The notes under the pieces are model-generated. The model worked only from the letters and a program-made list of their open reading frames with translations, had not been told where the DNA came from and did not search any database. From Paratinospora sagittata (Eukaryota > Streptophyta > Magnoliopsida > Ranunculales > Menispermaceae): a DNA stretch of 64,000 bases. A program made the translations under genes and the position numbers. Location of the stretch: NCBI GenBank assembly GCA_035771175.1, contig CM069593.1, positions 16,864,908 to 16,928,907 of the forward strand, given 5' to 3'. Of this stretch, positions 22,962 to 36,369 are shown piece by piece. Every line of letters begins with the position of its first letter. Position 1 is the stretch's first letter.

Positions 22962-25078
22962 TTAACATAATTAATGGGCTCCCACTGTTGGTCGGATCCC
23001 GTATATGTGTTCATAATTGCATGTTTTTCCCATATTTGCTTGGCAACTTTACTCTAAATCTGATGACATTTTTATTTTTAATGTATATCGTGTTTCTTAA
23101 GTTGTTAAGTGCCTATATATTCTTAAAAAAAAAAAAAGATAAAAAATACTTACCAACCATATATAAACTTTGATTATCTTCAGAAATGGTTCAAGGGTGG
23201 AGAGAAAATTAAACGACCACTAACACTACATTAATGAATTGGTAATATGAAAAGTTGATGGGATGATGAAACAGATACGTTATAGCATTCAACAAAACCT
23301 AAGACCTTTGGTGTAAACTAAGTTTTTCTTTTTCTAATATGATCATCAATGATAATGATGTTGTTGTAAAAAAGCAAACTACTTGCAGATCATCAAACAA
23401 AACAATGACGTTATCGCATCTATTAAATTAAACAAAAAATAATCTCCTACCATATCTAACTTTAATAGAAAATTTCCAGCTTCTCCTCAAGTGAATCAGA
23501 AATTTCCTCAAGTGAATCAGAAATTTACCAGCAACACCCATGCGGAAAATTAAGAATCATTGGATTGAACCAGATTAATATTGGATTTAAGCTATCACAT
23601 CACCAACTTGCAACTTGCAAGTGCAATCGTGTAGTAGTACTACAGATATTACATATAAATTATCACATCATCAGGTGGGCTTTGTCTCCAATATAGAGGC
23701 TGCCGAACCAAGATAAAGAAATGATGAATTACGAGAGCCGCAAATGTAAACATCATGAACTTGTTGAACTGAGTGCTAAATGGCCAGTTTGTAGTAATTA
23801 ATAGGTTCAAGAAATTGAGAAGAATGAAGACAAAGAAAAAGTGATTTTGATAATTCGCTAATCACTGTTTTAGCAACTTTAAATATCATTTATATATAAT
23901 ATATATGTTTAATCGATCGCCTTCCACTTATTTTTATCCTTAATTAATATATTTTATAGGCTCTATCAATTGTAATACGTTCACTTTTTCAGAACAGAAG
24001 CTATGTATAATGCACACACACCATATATGTTCCTAAGTGTCATTAATTATAGATGCCAAACCACTTGATAATTTCAAACATTATGCGTTCGAGTTTGTTA
24101 ATATATATGTAAATAATCAGCTCCACATATATAAACTTTGGAAATCCAGCAGATACTTATAGATTTTGAGGTCATTGATGCATAATAAGGGATTGATTCA
24201 TGACCTTAGTTTAGTGAAGGTTTTACTGGAAATAAATTAACCTCTTTAGCATTACATGTTTTCATTCACTTATTGGAATTTGTTTTATATATATAGAATG
24301 CAAAGCAAGATGAATTAAGAGAACCGAAGATATAAACATCAAACAAGAATAGATGCAATCGCTGATTGATCAGTTGATTTTATACCTAGGTTGATGAAAC
24401 TGTGAAGAAAGCAGACAAAGAAAAAGAGATTTTGATAATCAGCTATTTAATCACAATATTAGCAATTATTTTCAACATCAAAATCTATCACTCTCTACTT
24501 TTGCTTCTTCTGATCAATTTGATCATGCTGCCATTTAATATGTTTATTTTATCTATCAATCAATTTCAGAAAAGAAAAAAAAAGATTCTCTATTAATAAG
24601 TTCTTCTAATTAACTTAATAATTAAATCATTCCTGCATCACAAATATCATAATTAAGCAAAAAATCCACTGAACAAATTCTGAACTAAGAACCATTTGCT
24701 ATATTAATTAAATCAGTATTTAAATCCACACGTGATTTATCTTAAGATAGGTGGCATGACGGCATGCCAAGATATTGTTGGTTTTATTCTAACAAAACAA
24801 TTCATATCACTTTTGATTTTATTGTAACAATTGATATTTTTTTGTATGTGTAATGCTATTTATATTAAAAATTGTTATCTTATATATACAATTTGTCTCA
24901 ATGAGATAAGACATGCTTGTGCATATCAGCCGTGAAAATTAAATTAAAAAAAAGAAAAAGAAAAAGGAAAAAGAGTGATAGGATCTTTGTCACAATGATT
25001 TGCGTCGGTCTTCATCTCTGTCAAATTTAATTTACAGAACATTAATATATAGTCATGTGTTCAAACCACACCATAAAG

Positions 25079-25130
<52 letters not shown>

Positions 25131-25750
25131 GGTTCCAGTTAATTCTCCTACTTGTATTGAAACCTAATTCATTTTTATAATTTATAATTTTTTTTCTCAA
25201 ATTTCCATTGTAGGATATCTTACTTTACATATAACTCATTTTCTCCCGTTGGCTCATCTCATCATGTATGTACGAGTCATCGAGCTTGGTCTGAGTACAA
25301 GCGGGCTTCTTATTGGGTTGAAACATTGAGAGCCCAATTACGAACAATGGACCCAACAACATAATCTGATTAAACTAGACAGCTAATCCCAAGCTGGGTC
25401 TTACAAACAGAACTCATTACAAAAGGCCCTTTATTTGTTTTGCCTAGAAACTTTTAATGGAATGCCGAGGAAATAATGAGAAATCAAAAGAACGAAATCA
25501 AGACCTTAGCCCTGCAATCCCAAGATGTACTAATTATTCATCCAATTGTGTTTTTGATACTGAAAGGTCGTGTTCATATTCTATTTTAATATCTTCTGCT
25601 AGCTTATCTTCTTTCTTTTTGCACCTGGTAATTCATGATCTCGATATGAATTTACCAAATCAGCATGCCATACAGTTCATCTGCCTGTTTCCAGATACAA
25701 GCAATTTTTTTTGTGCCACAATGGCTTTTGACTGTTTCGACATGGTTTAA
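22962..25750. other. Intergenic region with a diverged direct duplication and an AAT repeat
   Basis: No gene is supported. Segments at about 23715-23885 and 24300-24470 resemble each other in order (for example ACAAAGAAAAAG followed by GATTTTGATAAT in both). A 22-bp tandem repeat (CCTCAAGTGAATCAGAAATTT) sits at 23487-23530. Confidence 0.5.
25081..25129. repeat. (AAT)n microsatellite, about 16 units
   Basis: An uninterrupted ATA/AAT tract of about 49 bp. Confidence 0.95.
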
Positions 25751-25753
25751 AGA

Positions 25754-28700
25754 TTATGACATTTTAGCCCTGGCGAAGAATACTCCAGCAAACAGACCTG
25801 TTAACATCCAAATAGATCCAAAGGCATCAACAACTAGGGAAGGAACCCAAAAGCAGGAAAATGGCAATTAAATCTGGCATTGACTGGATTGCATACCAAA
25901 GAGAATGCTGAAGACGCTTGGTAGGCTGAGTGGAACATTGAAGAGAAATACACCCGCAACAGACACAGGAATCTTGTTCAAGGACCCTACCAGACTGTTC
26001 AACACAAGACCAGAGGTCAATTTGCAGATTTAGTAGCATTAAAAACACCCACATTGGATGATATTCAGTTATATATTAAACTTTCAAGAGTGAAAATAGT
26101 TCTTTTCATCACTTTTCCCTTCATACTGATTCTTCCTTGATTGTCTTTTGAATTAAAATTGGTGCAATTTATACTTGTGTGTGCAACTGTGCATGCATGC
26201 TAGTGAGGTCAACATGTTAATGCCTTAATCTGCATTAGCTATAAAATGTTGGTTTCCACTAATTCTCCATTGTATATATACATATATGTATCAGCAAAAA
26301 AACACCAAACAAGTGAATGACAGATTGAAAGTGGCATTAAAGGGAAATAATTGATATATTGAGTAAAGATTGATTCACTATACCTGTAAGTGGTCGGTCC
26401 AGTTTGACTTAAGAACCACATGGAGGTGAAGCTAATAGCAAGCCCAAGCAATCCACTGGCTGTTGCCACCACCCAAAACATAGGCATCCTAATTAAATTT
26501 CTGCAAACAAAACCCAATGAGAAAAGTTGATGGTGGTACCACCAAAACAAGCCACAGAGTATTATGACACAGTTTAAGAATTATGACGCAATGTCCTTCA
26601 TGGAAAGGGTAAGGCAGGGCTTACACATTATATACATAGTCCCATTCACCAAATAGAATTATCAAGAACAGGGCAAAAGGTAAAGATAGTGCATTATTGA
26701 GCAGCACCATTGAAACTTCATTAAGAGAACCAGATATTGTTGATTGTTTTGCTCTGTCCATGACCCGCCGCAGGGTGAGCTGTGAGAAAGAATTAATGTT
26801 GAACAATGATTTACAGGTGCAATGTCACAGAAGCTAAACCAAAACTCCATTAATGAAATGGCCCAGGCATGCAATAACATGTTTACCATCAAGAAAAACA
26901 ACTCAAGAATGAAAGCTCATACAGAGTAGCTCGCTGTGAGAATGCAATTCATAACTTGCCACGCATAACCCAGAGCATCAAAAGAAAGATCTGTTATTCC
27001 TCCACTCACAGCTGATATTACCTGTGCAAAGATGTGGCAAAATAATATTGAATCTTCAAAAACAGAGAAATAAGTAAATTCATCAGGTAACACTGCTGCA
27101 ATCATCAGTTGTTCACGATTTATTTCTTTTTTCTTGTATATCAAATCACGATTTTCCACTTTCTAACCTTCAAAGGCCTTAAAATAAATTTAGGACATAT
27201 TTAAACACAAGAATCTTGGCCAAAGAAATGCACAATCAGTTGAGGAGATTTTTTTTTCACAAATATTGGTGATTTTGATATATTAATCATGTACATCTTG
27301 CATCCAATGTGATATGCAACTATAACTAATATATGCAGCAGCCAGATGGAGTCGTGCAATACATTTCCATGATAGAAGATAATAATCAATAAAGACTATA
27401 TTTATTGAAGTAAGATTGGAGCCCGAGTTTGAAAATCTCACAGAAAACTTACCATCAGAAACATAGCCGTCCACACTTTCCGATTCTGACATTTCTTGAA
27501 AATATACAGTTCACCAATTGCTGTTAAAATATTAGTCATATTCTTCAAGATTGTCACCATTGCTATGTTTATGTACTTCAAACTGAAAATGTCAGCCAAG
27601 AATTCCATGTGAGGACAGTGAAAGGATTAACTATTAAGACATGCTTCTATCTACAATATATCAAACATAAAAAAAACATTAAACAGTAACAATATTACTG
27701 TTAAAAAGGTTCTGATTATACCTATACATGCCAGTAACTAGCATCCCCACGAATATTAAATTTACTGGGATCCAAACTCTAATTAGCTTCCATGTGAGTT
27801 TCTCAACAGAGACAACTCTAAGAAATTTCAGTGCAAGAACTACTATCACACTGATAAAATTCTGCAACAAATAGACAAAGAAAAACAAAGGAAATTAGCT
27901 ACCACTGGGACGTGCAAACTTTTAAATGGTACAAAGATTATAGAGGAGATCCTTTAGGAGGTCTTTATCAGATAAACAATAAGTGAAAAAACATAAAATT
28001 ATGGCCAAAAGGAACAAAATGTGAAAATAAACAATAAGTAAAGAACAAGATTAGTGGAGTTGCAAGTTGCTGAGACGAAATCTTGGCCGGAAGGAAATAT
28101 ACATATGCATACATATATACATGTACACAGACAAAACCATAAGTAAAGATAATATTCTATAAGGCATATGCTTCACTTAAGGAAGTACCAAAGAGGCATG
28201 CTACCGTTTTGAGTCATATGCCCCAAATGCTTGTGATGAAGAAAAGAGACTGAACAAATTGTAATTGATTCATACTTGAAGCACATAGGCCCAATAAGAA
28301 TAAAAAGTTCTATATAACAGGTTTAATTTTTGCTGTTAATTGATCACCCAGTTATGATAAAAAGCTGTACTGATATATGAAAAGAAGGAAGAAAGAGACT
28401 GGGCAGATATATTAAAACAGAGCACCTGGTAAAACATTAATGATATTCCTGCATTGAATCCATAGCTTGATAGAACAACTTTGTTAAGCAACACCATGCT
28501 GCAAGAAGAAATGCAATAAGCCACTCCAGACAAAAGTGGTCCAGATTTTCCTTGCAATCCATGTTCTCCTTTTCGATCCTCATTAAATTTGAAACCAAAA
28601 TAATCCCCGAGTGCTGCTCGATTTCCTCTATAAAACCTAAATATGGAAAAACTCAGTTAGTGTTGAATGAGAACAGCGCTAAATAATTTTGAGCATTTTA

Positions 28701-29388
28701 TTTAACCTCATCAGTATGATATGTAACATCATCATTCTTTACTCCTTGATTCCCACTATAAAATCTATATATTGAAATAAATAGTTTTTCTCTAGAAAAC
28801 CTCCCAAAATTACAAATGCTTGTGATTTCTCTGGGAATTTCCTCTGGATCTTCAACATTTCAAAGTCAGAACTGATTCCTAACAAAACGAACTCTTAAGT
28901 TTGTTTCGTTGCAAAAACATATACAAGTGACTTCAAATTCTTAAAGCCTCAATGTGCAATATTTTAAAAAAATGAAGAAAGAGAAAGAAAACTAAAAGAT
29001 GCAAGCCATACAAAAAACAGAACTTGCAAATAATCACTAGACCCTTAGATGAAATGAATTAAATTCATACAGGCATTGTGCATGTTAGACTGTGTATGAA
29101 CATCACATAAAAGCAATGAAATAGAAGGCATAGCACAAATTTAGAAAACAAAAAAAGCATAACAGAAATAGAAGTAACTATAGACAAAGTTGTTCACCTG
29201 TTAGATGTTGCTCTGTGCACAGCATTTGTTGCTACGCTAATAAATGACATGTTTCCTTGCTTTACAAAGCTATCAAGGATCTTGAACGCTAGTGTATGTC
29301 TTTTGCCTAAGGTTTTCTCCTTCACAGAGGCAAAATTGGAATCCTCAAAATCATCACAAACGACTGATTCCAGTTTTATATCAGACAT
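25754..29388 (-). CDS. GONST2: Golgi GDP-mannose transporter, GONST2 type, nine coding exons
   Basis: Coding exons in transcript order: 29388-29198, 28636-28426, 27861-27722, 27582-27453, 27021-26923, 26779-26625, 26500-26384, 25994-25897, 25797-25754. All junctions are GT-AG and keep phase, giving 394 residues (exon 2's end could be off by one). The nucleotide-sugar transporter core begins after about 85 residues with SGVAYCISSCSMVLLNKVVL and has about ten hydrophobic helices. GSLNK at residues 351-355 is the GDP-sugar-binding GALNK-type motif of GONST proteins. Block FWVVATASGLLGLAISFTSM and the C-terminus FARAKMS match Arabidopsis GONST2 better than GONST1. Family role: import of GDP-mannose into the Golgi for glycosylation of GIPC sphingolipids. 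The first in-frame ATG (29388) lies 11 bases after a good acceptor, so a leader exon is expected upstream. It is followed head-to-tail by the EPC1/GMT1 gene. Confidence 0.92.
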
Positions 29389-29398
29389 GACACAGAAC

Positions 29399-30529
29399 CT
29401 ACAATAAGAAATTAAGAAATTAAAAAATAGAACATAACACCGATGGCACAGGATTGCTCGACTCCAAGGATGAGAACGTTTGACCAATTAATTACCTTCT
29501 TGAGCAAGGTATGCAGTTCTGAATGTCTAGACAGCTACAGTAATGGCAACAACACTTCTAAGTTTTAACCTCTGAAAAATTAGGTGTTGATGATTTGATT
29601 TTCTTGAATATGATTTCAAAAAGAAGATCAAGAAGAACATCTGCCATTATTACAGCGCAATAATGCCCATGAACTCAAAGCATTATCAAAACATTAGTAC
29701 AGCCTAGCAGGCTTCATATTGTGAAGATCATTTCCACACTCCAGTCCAAATTTCAAAAAGAACATAAAATCAAACTCCTGATCTTAACAAGATATGCAAA
29801 GCTCTCTCTCACACAATAGGAAGATTGCAAAGACATTGCTACTAAAAAATGTATATAAAGCAAGAAAGGATGTCAAATATTATGCCTTTTTAAGACTTCA
29901 AGCATCTTAAGACTGTAAGTTCCAGAAGTAAAAGAGCTGTGAAACTTCTAGATTGAAACTTCCAGTAAAGAAAGCTTGAGTTCAAACAAAAACCTTCAGG
30001 TGATCGATAAATAGCATCAAAGAATCAAGAAGAATTACTAAAAGTGTTCAAGATAAATTCGCAGCTCTTCACATCAAATTAAAAAAACAGGCAGCAAAGC
30101 AGAAAATAATCATTCAAGGGAAAGTCTTAACCATCTAGACAGCCCTTGCGCCTCATAAAGGTCAGTTTATTCGAAGGATTTATTCTATAAACTGAATACA
30201 ATCAAGAGCTCTAAGCACAGTTCTGCAAAGTCAGCTGAGTCACAACAAAGTTTGATGTTCAAACAGAGATATTCAATCGAAGCTAAGAGCAAACAAAGAA
30301 TTAAACGAAAAACACACACAGAATATGAGAAATTGAAAACAAAGCGGGAAAAAAAATTTGTGAGAATAGAATGGGATCATTTGGTTAAACCCCCTAACCT
30401 TTGAATTAGGTACTAATCTCCGAGAGTCCTCGCTCTTCACAAATACGGAATAACAACTAACAGTTCAATTTAAAGGATGAACAGAGCACCAGATCACAAG
30501 AAAAGAACGATTGCACTATACATTTCAAC
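29399..30529 (-). other. Leader intron of the GONST2 gene (inferred)
   Basis: On the minus strand, a donor GTTGAA after TCTGTGCAG at 30530 and an acceptor TTCTTATTGTAG ending at 29399 would remove about 1.1 kb of AT-rich sequence just before the start codon. The CT-rich leader exon would lie at about 30530-30700. The GC-rich non-ATG frame at 30616-31056 overlaps this leader and promoter and is not taken as a gene. Confidence 0.45.
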
Positions 30530-31731
30530 CTGCACAGAAGGAGGATAGAATTGAAATTGCAAAAAAGAAGACGTGATGAGAACAATCGCCTTGAGTGAGG
30601 CTTTTTCCGCAACACTCAAAGGAGAAAGTGAGGAGAAAGTGGACAAGAAGAAGAATTGAACCCTAAGTCTCGTAAAGTACTAATTAATGGAGCTCTGAAA
30701 TCGAGAATAGCCGGAGATGCCGGGGCCGGGCTTCCAGCGTGAGAGAAGCACCGCCCAAGCAGTTCAAAATAAACAACGAAGGATTTTCTCGAGATCCAAG
30801 AAAGCATTCGCTTCGAACTCATCCTAACTTCTTCAGATCTTCTAAACGGAAATTCAAAAGCTAGATCGAGTTTTGCGCGGAAAGCATAACTAACCATCCG
30901 CAAATAGACGGCGTGCAACGGGCAACAGCCCCTTATTTTGTGATCAAATGGGGTAAGACGTACATACGAATGAGGATCGCGACGTCGAATAGGCCCCAAC
31001 GAGAAATTACACATGCCATCAGTACACTTTATCACTATCACTTTATCAGTATCCAAGTATACTCATTTTTGTATTACAAATAGTTGTCTTCCTTGGTTAT
31101 CTTTGTGCCATTTTAGGTCCTTTTCTCCGTGTTAAAAGATGACTCTCCATGAAAATCTAACCCAAATTTTAATGTAAAAGTTCTAAACAGCAGTTATCAT
31201 GTTCATTTTTAGAAATTGTATTCAACACATCAATGCCTCATCTGCATGTACAAGAGGTTAACTGAATTAACTTCCACCAACATGAGTAAACCTATACTCT
31301 GTAGGTAAATTATGCAGTCTGCATCTGTTTCATTTTTAAAATAAAAGACGACCTGCTGAGCTTCCAAATTAAGCTTGAGATAAGTGAGTTGGACATTTTT
31401 TTCAACAGTATCAAATACAATAGTAAATCTCTAAAATAAGAATTGAATACAAAGAATGTCCTCCAATTGGAGCTGCACACTCATAAAAGGATGCATCTGC
31501 ACAACACACGCCCCTACTCTACTTTCTACTGCTGTTAGTGAGTACACCAGGTGAGTTCAGTGAACTGGTTCAGCTATAACGCTGAACTACAATTGAAATC
31601 ATATAAATTATAGTACGCAGGTGCGTAGAAGTGGGGAAAAAAATAAGAAATATGATACAAAAGCAGAAATTGGAAAATTTCTTTTCCTTTTTTTTTTTTT
31701 TTTAAAGATGCAGAGGGGTAAAAATCTAGCA

Positions 31732-34700
31732 TCACCAAAACCAATTGCTGCGGCTATCAATGGCTTTTGCAGAAGTTGATACCAACGGCATGTGCCCAAA
31801 CTCAGCCACAAACTTGTTCACACATTCAGATCTCCGCTCACTGTGACCAACTAAGCTACTGATCCCACTTGACCCAATCTCAAAAATTTTCCCTACCAAC
31901 AGAAAGAAGGGTAAAAGTGAAAAGTCTAAGCAACATGATACTGAAGTTAATCTCAATGATAATCTGTAGGGTTGAATTTAATCTAGGCCACACTATTTAT
32001 TTAATTAATAAATGATAAACATCGTGTGCAACACGTGTACGAACATTAGTGGTCATAAATAGAATCAAATGACCGAAATAGATTTTTGTAGGGGATCAAT
32101 AGTAGGTGTATAAGGCTGTACATTGACAGTGATCTTGGAACTAGAATGACAAACCAAAGAAAGCAAGTTTATTTTCTCAAATTTTAGCGTCATGAGATAC
32201 ATTTGAGAGGCAAAGGAAAACCACATTACCTTTTATCCAGATAGGTGGAGCACCTGTTGCATTTGCCACAAGGAAAGCCATTGCAATATCTTCACAATTC
32301 CTGATAATGACTTCCAGGATTTAGTGGTAACTATGAAAAAATGAAAATATAAAACATGTATAATTAAGTGGAACAGGAACCTGTTTTTGGTTACATATTC
32401 CCGGATACATGCAGGCATCTGGTTCGTGTACAAATCAAGATACTTCATATGGAAGAAAGCTGCCTTTGAAAGTACCATGCTGTATGTACCCATCCACCAA
32501 ACAGACCACCAGCCTCCATATTTGTAGTGGGCAATGTGTCCTTTCTGAAAGCAGGAAATTCCCAAAATTGACATAAAAAGATTTCACATTTCACATCTTA
32601 ACTCTAAAGCAAGTAGACTGATTATCATGCCACTTAAAGATGCTTGATATCAGTTGGGAAGGATAAAAATTAATTTAGGAAATTCAAACAGCTAGGAAAG
32701 TGCCATTTGACCGAGATTACAGAAAAGTGTCATACAGGAAATCTATCAAAATTATATTTTCCTGCCACAGAAGATGATTATAGATCTTTCTTAAAGCAAG
32801 GAGAAGTCTAATAAAAAAAATCGCTACCCACAGATTCAACCCCACAAATATGCTTGCAGGAAAGGAAGAAAAAAAGACAAACATAGTACGAGTCAAACGA
32901 GATCCAGTCCATTTTCACCACTCACACTCCAAGCATATTGAAGTAGACTTTGTAAAAGGAAGCTTCGAAAATGTAACACATAAGTTAAATGAGACATGCC
33001 ATGGTTAGACCAAATTTAGTTCATTTAGAGTGTAAACCCATAAATGACATATTATGACGTGGTTACAAGAAAAGAAAAGATAAACCTAAACATTATTATA
33101 AAAAAACTCATTAAAACACAAAATAACACCAATAATAAACCTCATCTGTTGGCAAGGAAAGTCTTCACATTTCATAATCAGATTGCTTGTAAGGCAGACT
33201 AAGCCTGATATGAATAACTCTCAATTAGGAAAGCCAGTGATTTCAGTTTACTTATTAAGTTTTTGAGGCAAGAGTGAAAGAAACGGATTCATATAACCAA
33301 CCCCATGTGATTGGGAAGGCTTTGATGGGTTGGGTAGCATAGATATTAAGAACTTGGGCCTCGTGTCATTTCATTCACTCAGCAGCTTCTTCAGCTATTT
33401 AGAAGGAGAGCAACTGACAAACTTTAAAGACAAAGAGTTAAGTGAAGAAGACCTGATTCAAAACCCTTTGGGGCTTGTATATGATAAATTGTTCAAATAA
33501 GCTGATTGTGTTTGTAAATGGCCAAGGATGAGATAGGGTGAGAATTTTTCCCACTGCTGCCATGTCTGCCAGTATTACTTTCTTGCAATTTCCATTTTAT
33601 TTTTTCAGTGTGTACTCAACTCAACTAATTCTTTTTCCAACTACATGGGGTCGGTTACATATATTTGCTTCCTCTGCTCTAATCCATCAAGAGCTAAGTC
33701 TTTATCTTTTCAATAAGCGTACGACAATAATAATAAAAAAATGTTCATAGTAACAACATAATCCTAAAAGGAAAAAAGAGGCCTAACTCAGTATCATGGA
33801 TCATTAGAATAAATGAAGAATAATTGATGAAAATTTGTGAGGTAAAAGAAGCAAGGGAAATACATACTGAATGATCCACCCAATGCATGCGGGGTACAAA
33901 TCCAACCATTGTATAAGGTGCACTCCTCCAAACATTGAATGCAAATTCTACTGATGAGCAAGGAAATACAACATCATCATCAATAGAAAAGATGGCATCT
34001 GTCTTCAAATCCTTTATTTCCTTGAATCTGTTATTCAGGCTGTCTTCCTTGTTAAAGTCAAACTTTAACTCAATTTTTCTACCAACTCTCGTCTTTGAAT
34101 TTACAGTGCGCCGTAGAAAGTCAAGAAGAGAATCGGTGGGAGGATCAGGCTCACTCCATACAATGTGAATAGAATCAAGCCTAGGACAGGATGTATAGTG
34201 AGAAATAGACTGCTTCAGGAGATCATCTCTCTTCCATGTGTTTATCAAGATGGTGTATCCTTTCCTATTCATGATGAAATTGACAATTATGAAGCAGGGA
34301 GACAAATAAGTGAAGTAAAAGAGGCACAACAACGCTTTTCATAACTAATAAAAGTTGTACACACAAGTTTTTAAAAAAGAAAAGAAATAATGACAAAAAA
34401 ACATATTCTATACTTTCTTTTAGTTTAATCCTAGAAGACCTTGAAAAAATTTAAAGAAAAAACTTCTACACATTTAAACAGGGAACCAAATGATCAAATT
34501 TAACCTAGAAAATAACAAATTTGGTACTGGACCAATTTATAAAAGAACAGAAAAAGACACATAGAACGAAGCTCTAACCAAGTGGTTGTTAGGAGGGCCT
34601 AGATCTCAACTAATATCGATATTGTCCCAATTTAACCAAATTTGTACCTAGATGTGGGGTTTTACTCCAAAATGCCTCAGTAGAGTCAGTACTAATGCAA

Positions 34701-36369
34701 GTGAGATCCCAACTTATATTTTATGTGATGAACCTACCAATTCTGATATGGGACTATTATTTCGATCCACACAATACCCAATAATCTCCATCTTGGACAA
34801 AAATTCAACTTTTCCTCATGATCACATATCGTACAATCCATGTCAGATCAATTATCACCATCATCTCAATAAGTAACATCTCGAGGAAACATCTATGACC
34901 CACAACCATATGCACGTGCTTTACCTTGACATATATGCATTCAACCAAACCATGAATGTACCACTTGTTGGGAGGGCCTAGATATCAACTAGTACTAATA
35001 TTGTCTCCAACTTATCAACCTCTAAATCTAAGTGAGGTTTTACTTTGGAAGGCCTCATTACTAATGAGGGTGAGATCCCAGCTTAAATTTTATGTGATAA
35101 ACTCGCCCATTTCCGATATGCAATTATTATTTCGAACTCGGTCCACATAATACCCAACAAGGGTATGCACAAACAATTGCTTGACACAAAAGCATTTACA
35201 TGCATCCTTTTCCCAAAGGAAAGCCATGGATGTCTAACTAGGAGTTTGCTCCTCGAAGAAATCTTAAGACAAAAAAACTTAATGATCACACAACAGCAAC
35301 TTATGAGAGCAACCACCTCCCTTATCTCTTTGACAATTTCGACGTTGTAGCTGATATGTTATATTCCAATCATGATATATCAACATTTTAATAGTTGTAA
35401 GAAACTTCAAGTTCAAATCCTGCCTCCACCATGACATTGTGAAATCTTCTATTGAATAACCTAGCTTCTTCTCTCACTAGATTCTCCTATATTAACCCCT
35501 TTGTGAATAGGACTTCTTTTTTCCATAGAATTCCTCCATGAATCACAATGTTGTCGTTCAAATTGTGATTTCTAACATTTAGCAACCACAAAGGGGAGGA
35601 GTTCTACATAAACAAGAAAACTACAATTTTTTCCATCTTTTCCAGTTCGCATATCAATTAGATAGCTCAATCTCATCAAAGTCAAAATATGTATATAGTT
35701 TTCCAAAGAGTAAGTTATTGAACACAAAAGAGTTGAAAAATATTGTTGCGAAGATCTTAAACGTAGAATAGAGACCTGAGTTTGGAAATCGAAAACCGGA
35801 GATATCGTGCCAGGAAAAAAGCAGAAGAAATCAAAGGTTAGAAACAAGCGTCAATTCAATACAGATCTCGAGAAGCAGGCTTGAGACAGAATCGAAGGTT
35901 CATTCGATCCCGAACAGAGACTCTCGAACTCTCCAGATCCTGGATCTATATTTCACGAAACAAACTTTAACAGACTGCAACACAAAGCAGTCTTCCAAAA
36001 TACGAATTGAACAACACGTAAGTAATTTTCCAAAAAGTTACTTCAATAAAACAAGATCCCGGACAATGAGTGGCTTAAAACACAAGCAACCAAAGACGAA
36101 TAAACAGTTAAAGCGCGAAGGAAGAGAAAAATAACACAAACAAGCATTTCTTTCTCCAGCACGACGACGAACCTGGGAGCTTCGATCCCAGAAAGTGAAC
36201 CTTGGTGATGTTTCCATCCCAGAAAAGACGCGGCGCGACCAGCAACAACGATTACCGTGAAAACGATACAGCAACATAGGAGCAGATTGATCTCCGCAGA
36301 TCCAACACCAGAGATCGCAAGCAAACGAAATCTTTGCAAACCCCTACGGCTAAGGAGGCTCCCTCTCAT
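31732..36369 (-). CDS. EPC1/GMT1: GT64 glycosyltransferase EPC1/GMT1 (GIPC mannosyltransferase), five exons
   Basis: Exons in transcript order: 36369-36173, 34264-33868, 32544-32381, 32300-32230, 31892-31732. The GT-AG junctions are in phase and give 329 residues, the length of plant EPC1. An Arg-rich N-tail and one hydrophobic helix (about residues 27-44) make it a type II Golgi membrane protein. KGYTILINTWKR (from residue 67) starts the GT64 domain. The metal/nucleotide-binding DDD is at residues 161-163 in FSIDDDVVFPC, followed by the blocks GGWWSVWWMGTYSMVLSKAAF and NCEDIAMAFL. Arabidopsis EPC1 (GMT1) is reported to add mannose from GDP-mannose to GIPC sphingolipids in the Golgi; its loss causes defects in cell adhesion and immunity. 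Intron 1 (1.9 kb) contains a TRIM-like repeat. The leader carries several upstream ATGs, listed separately. Confidence 0.93.
33615..33725. repeat. Fragment resembling a widespread plant dispersed repeat
   Basis: Inside intron 2 of the EPC1/GMT1 gene, a CAACTCAACTAATTC block followed by CATGGGGTCGGTTACAT resembles a short sequence I have seen scattered in many plant genomes. Element borders are not visible, so only the resemblance is reported. Confidence 0.3.
34587..35159. mobile_element. TRIM-like retroelement in EPC1/GMT1 intron 1
   Basis: Two direct repeats of about 197 bp (34587-34783) and 194 bp (34966-35159) flank about 182 bp of non-coding DNA. Each repeat begins TGTTRGGAGGGCCTAGA and ends CCCAAYA, so the ends are TG...CA with 7-bp inverted termini, as in LTRs. 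The size fits a terminal-repeat retrotransposon in miniature. The flanking five bases (GTGGT before, AGGGT after) match at three positions only, and I see no clear tRNA-primer site. It could instead be two independent solo copies. Shorter relatives occur at 48805-49291. Confidence 0.55.

Noticed and set aside
30616..31056. A 146-codon minus-strand frame upstream of GONST2
   Set aside because: No recognisable similarity. It overlaps the inferred promoter and leader of GONST2, and GC-richness there explains its length.
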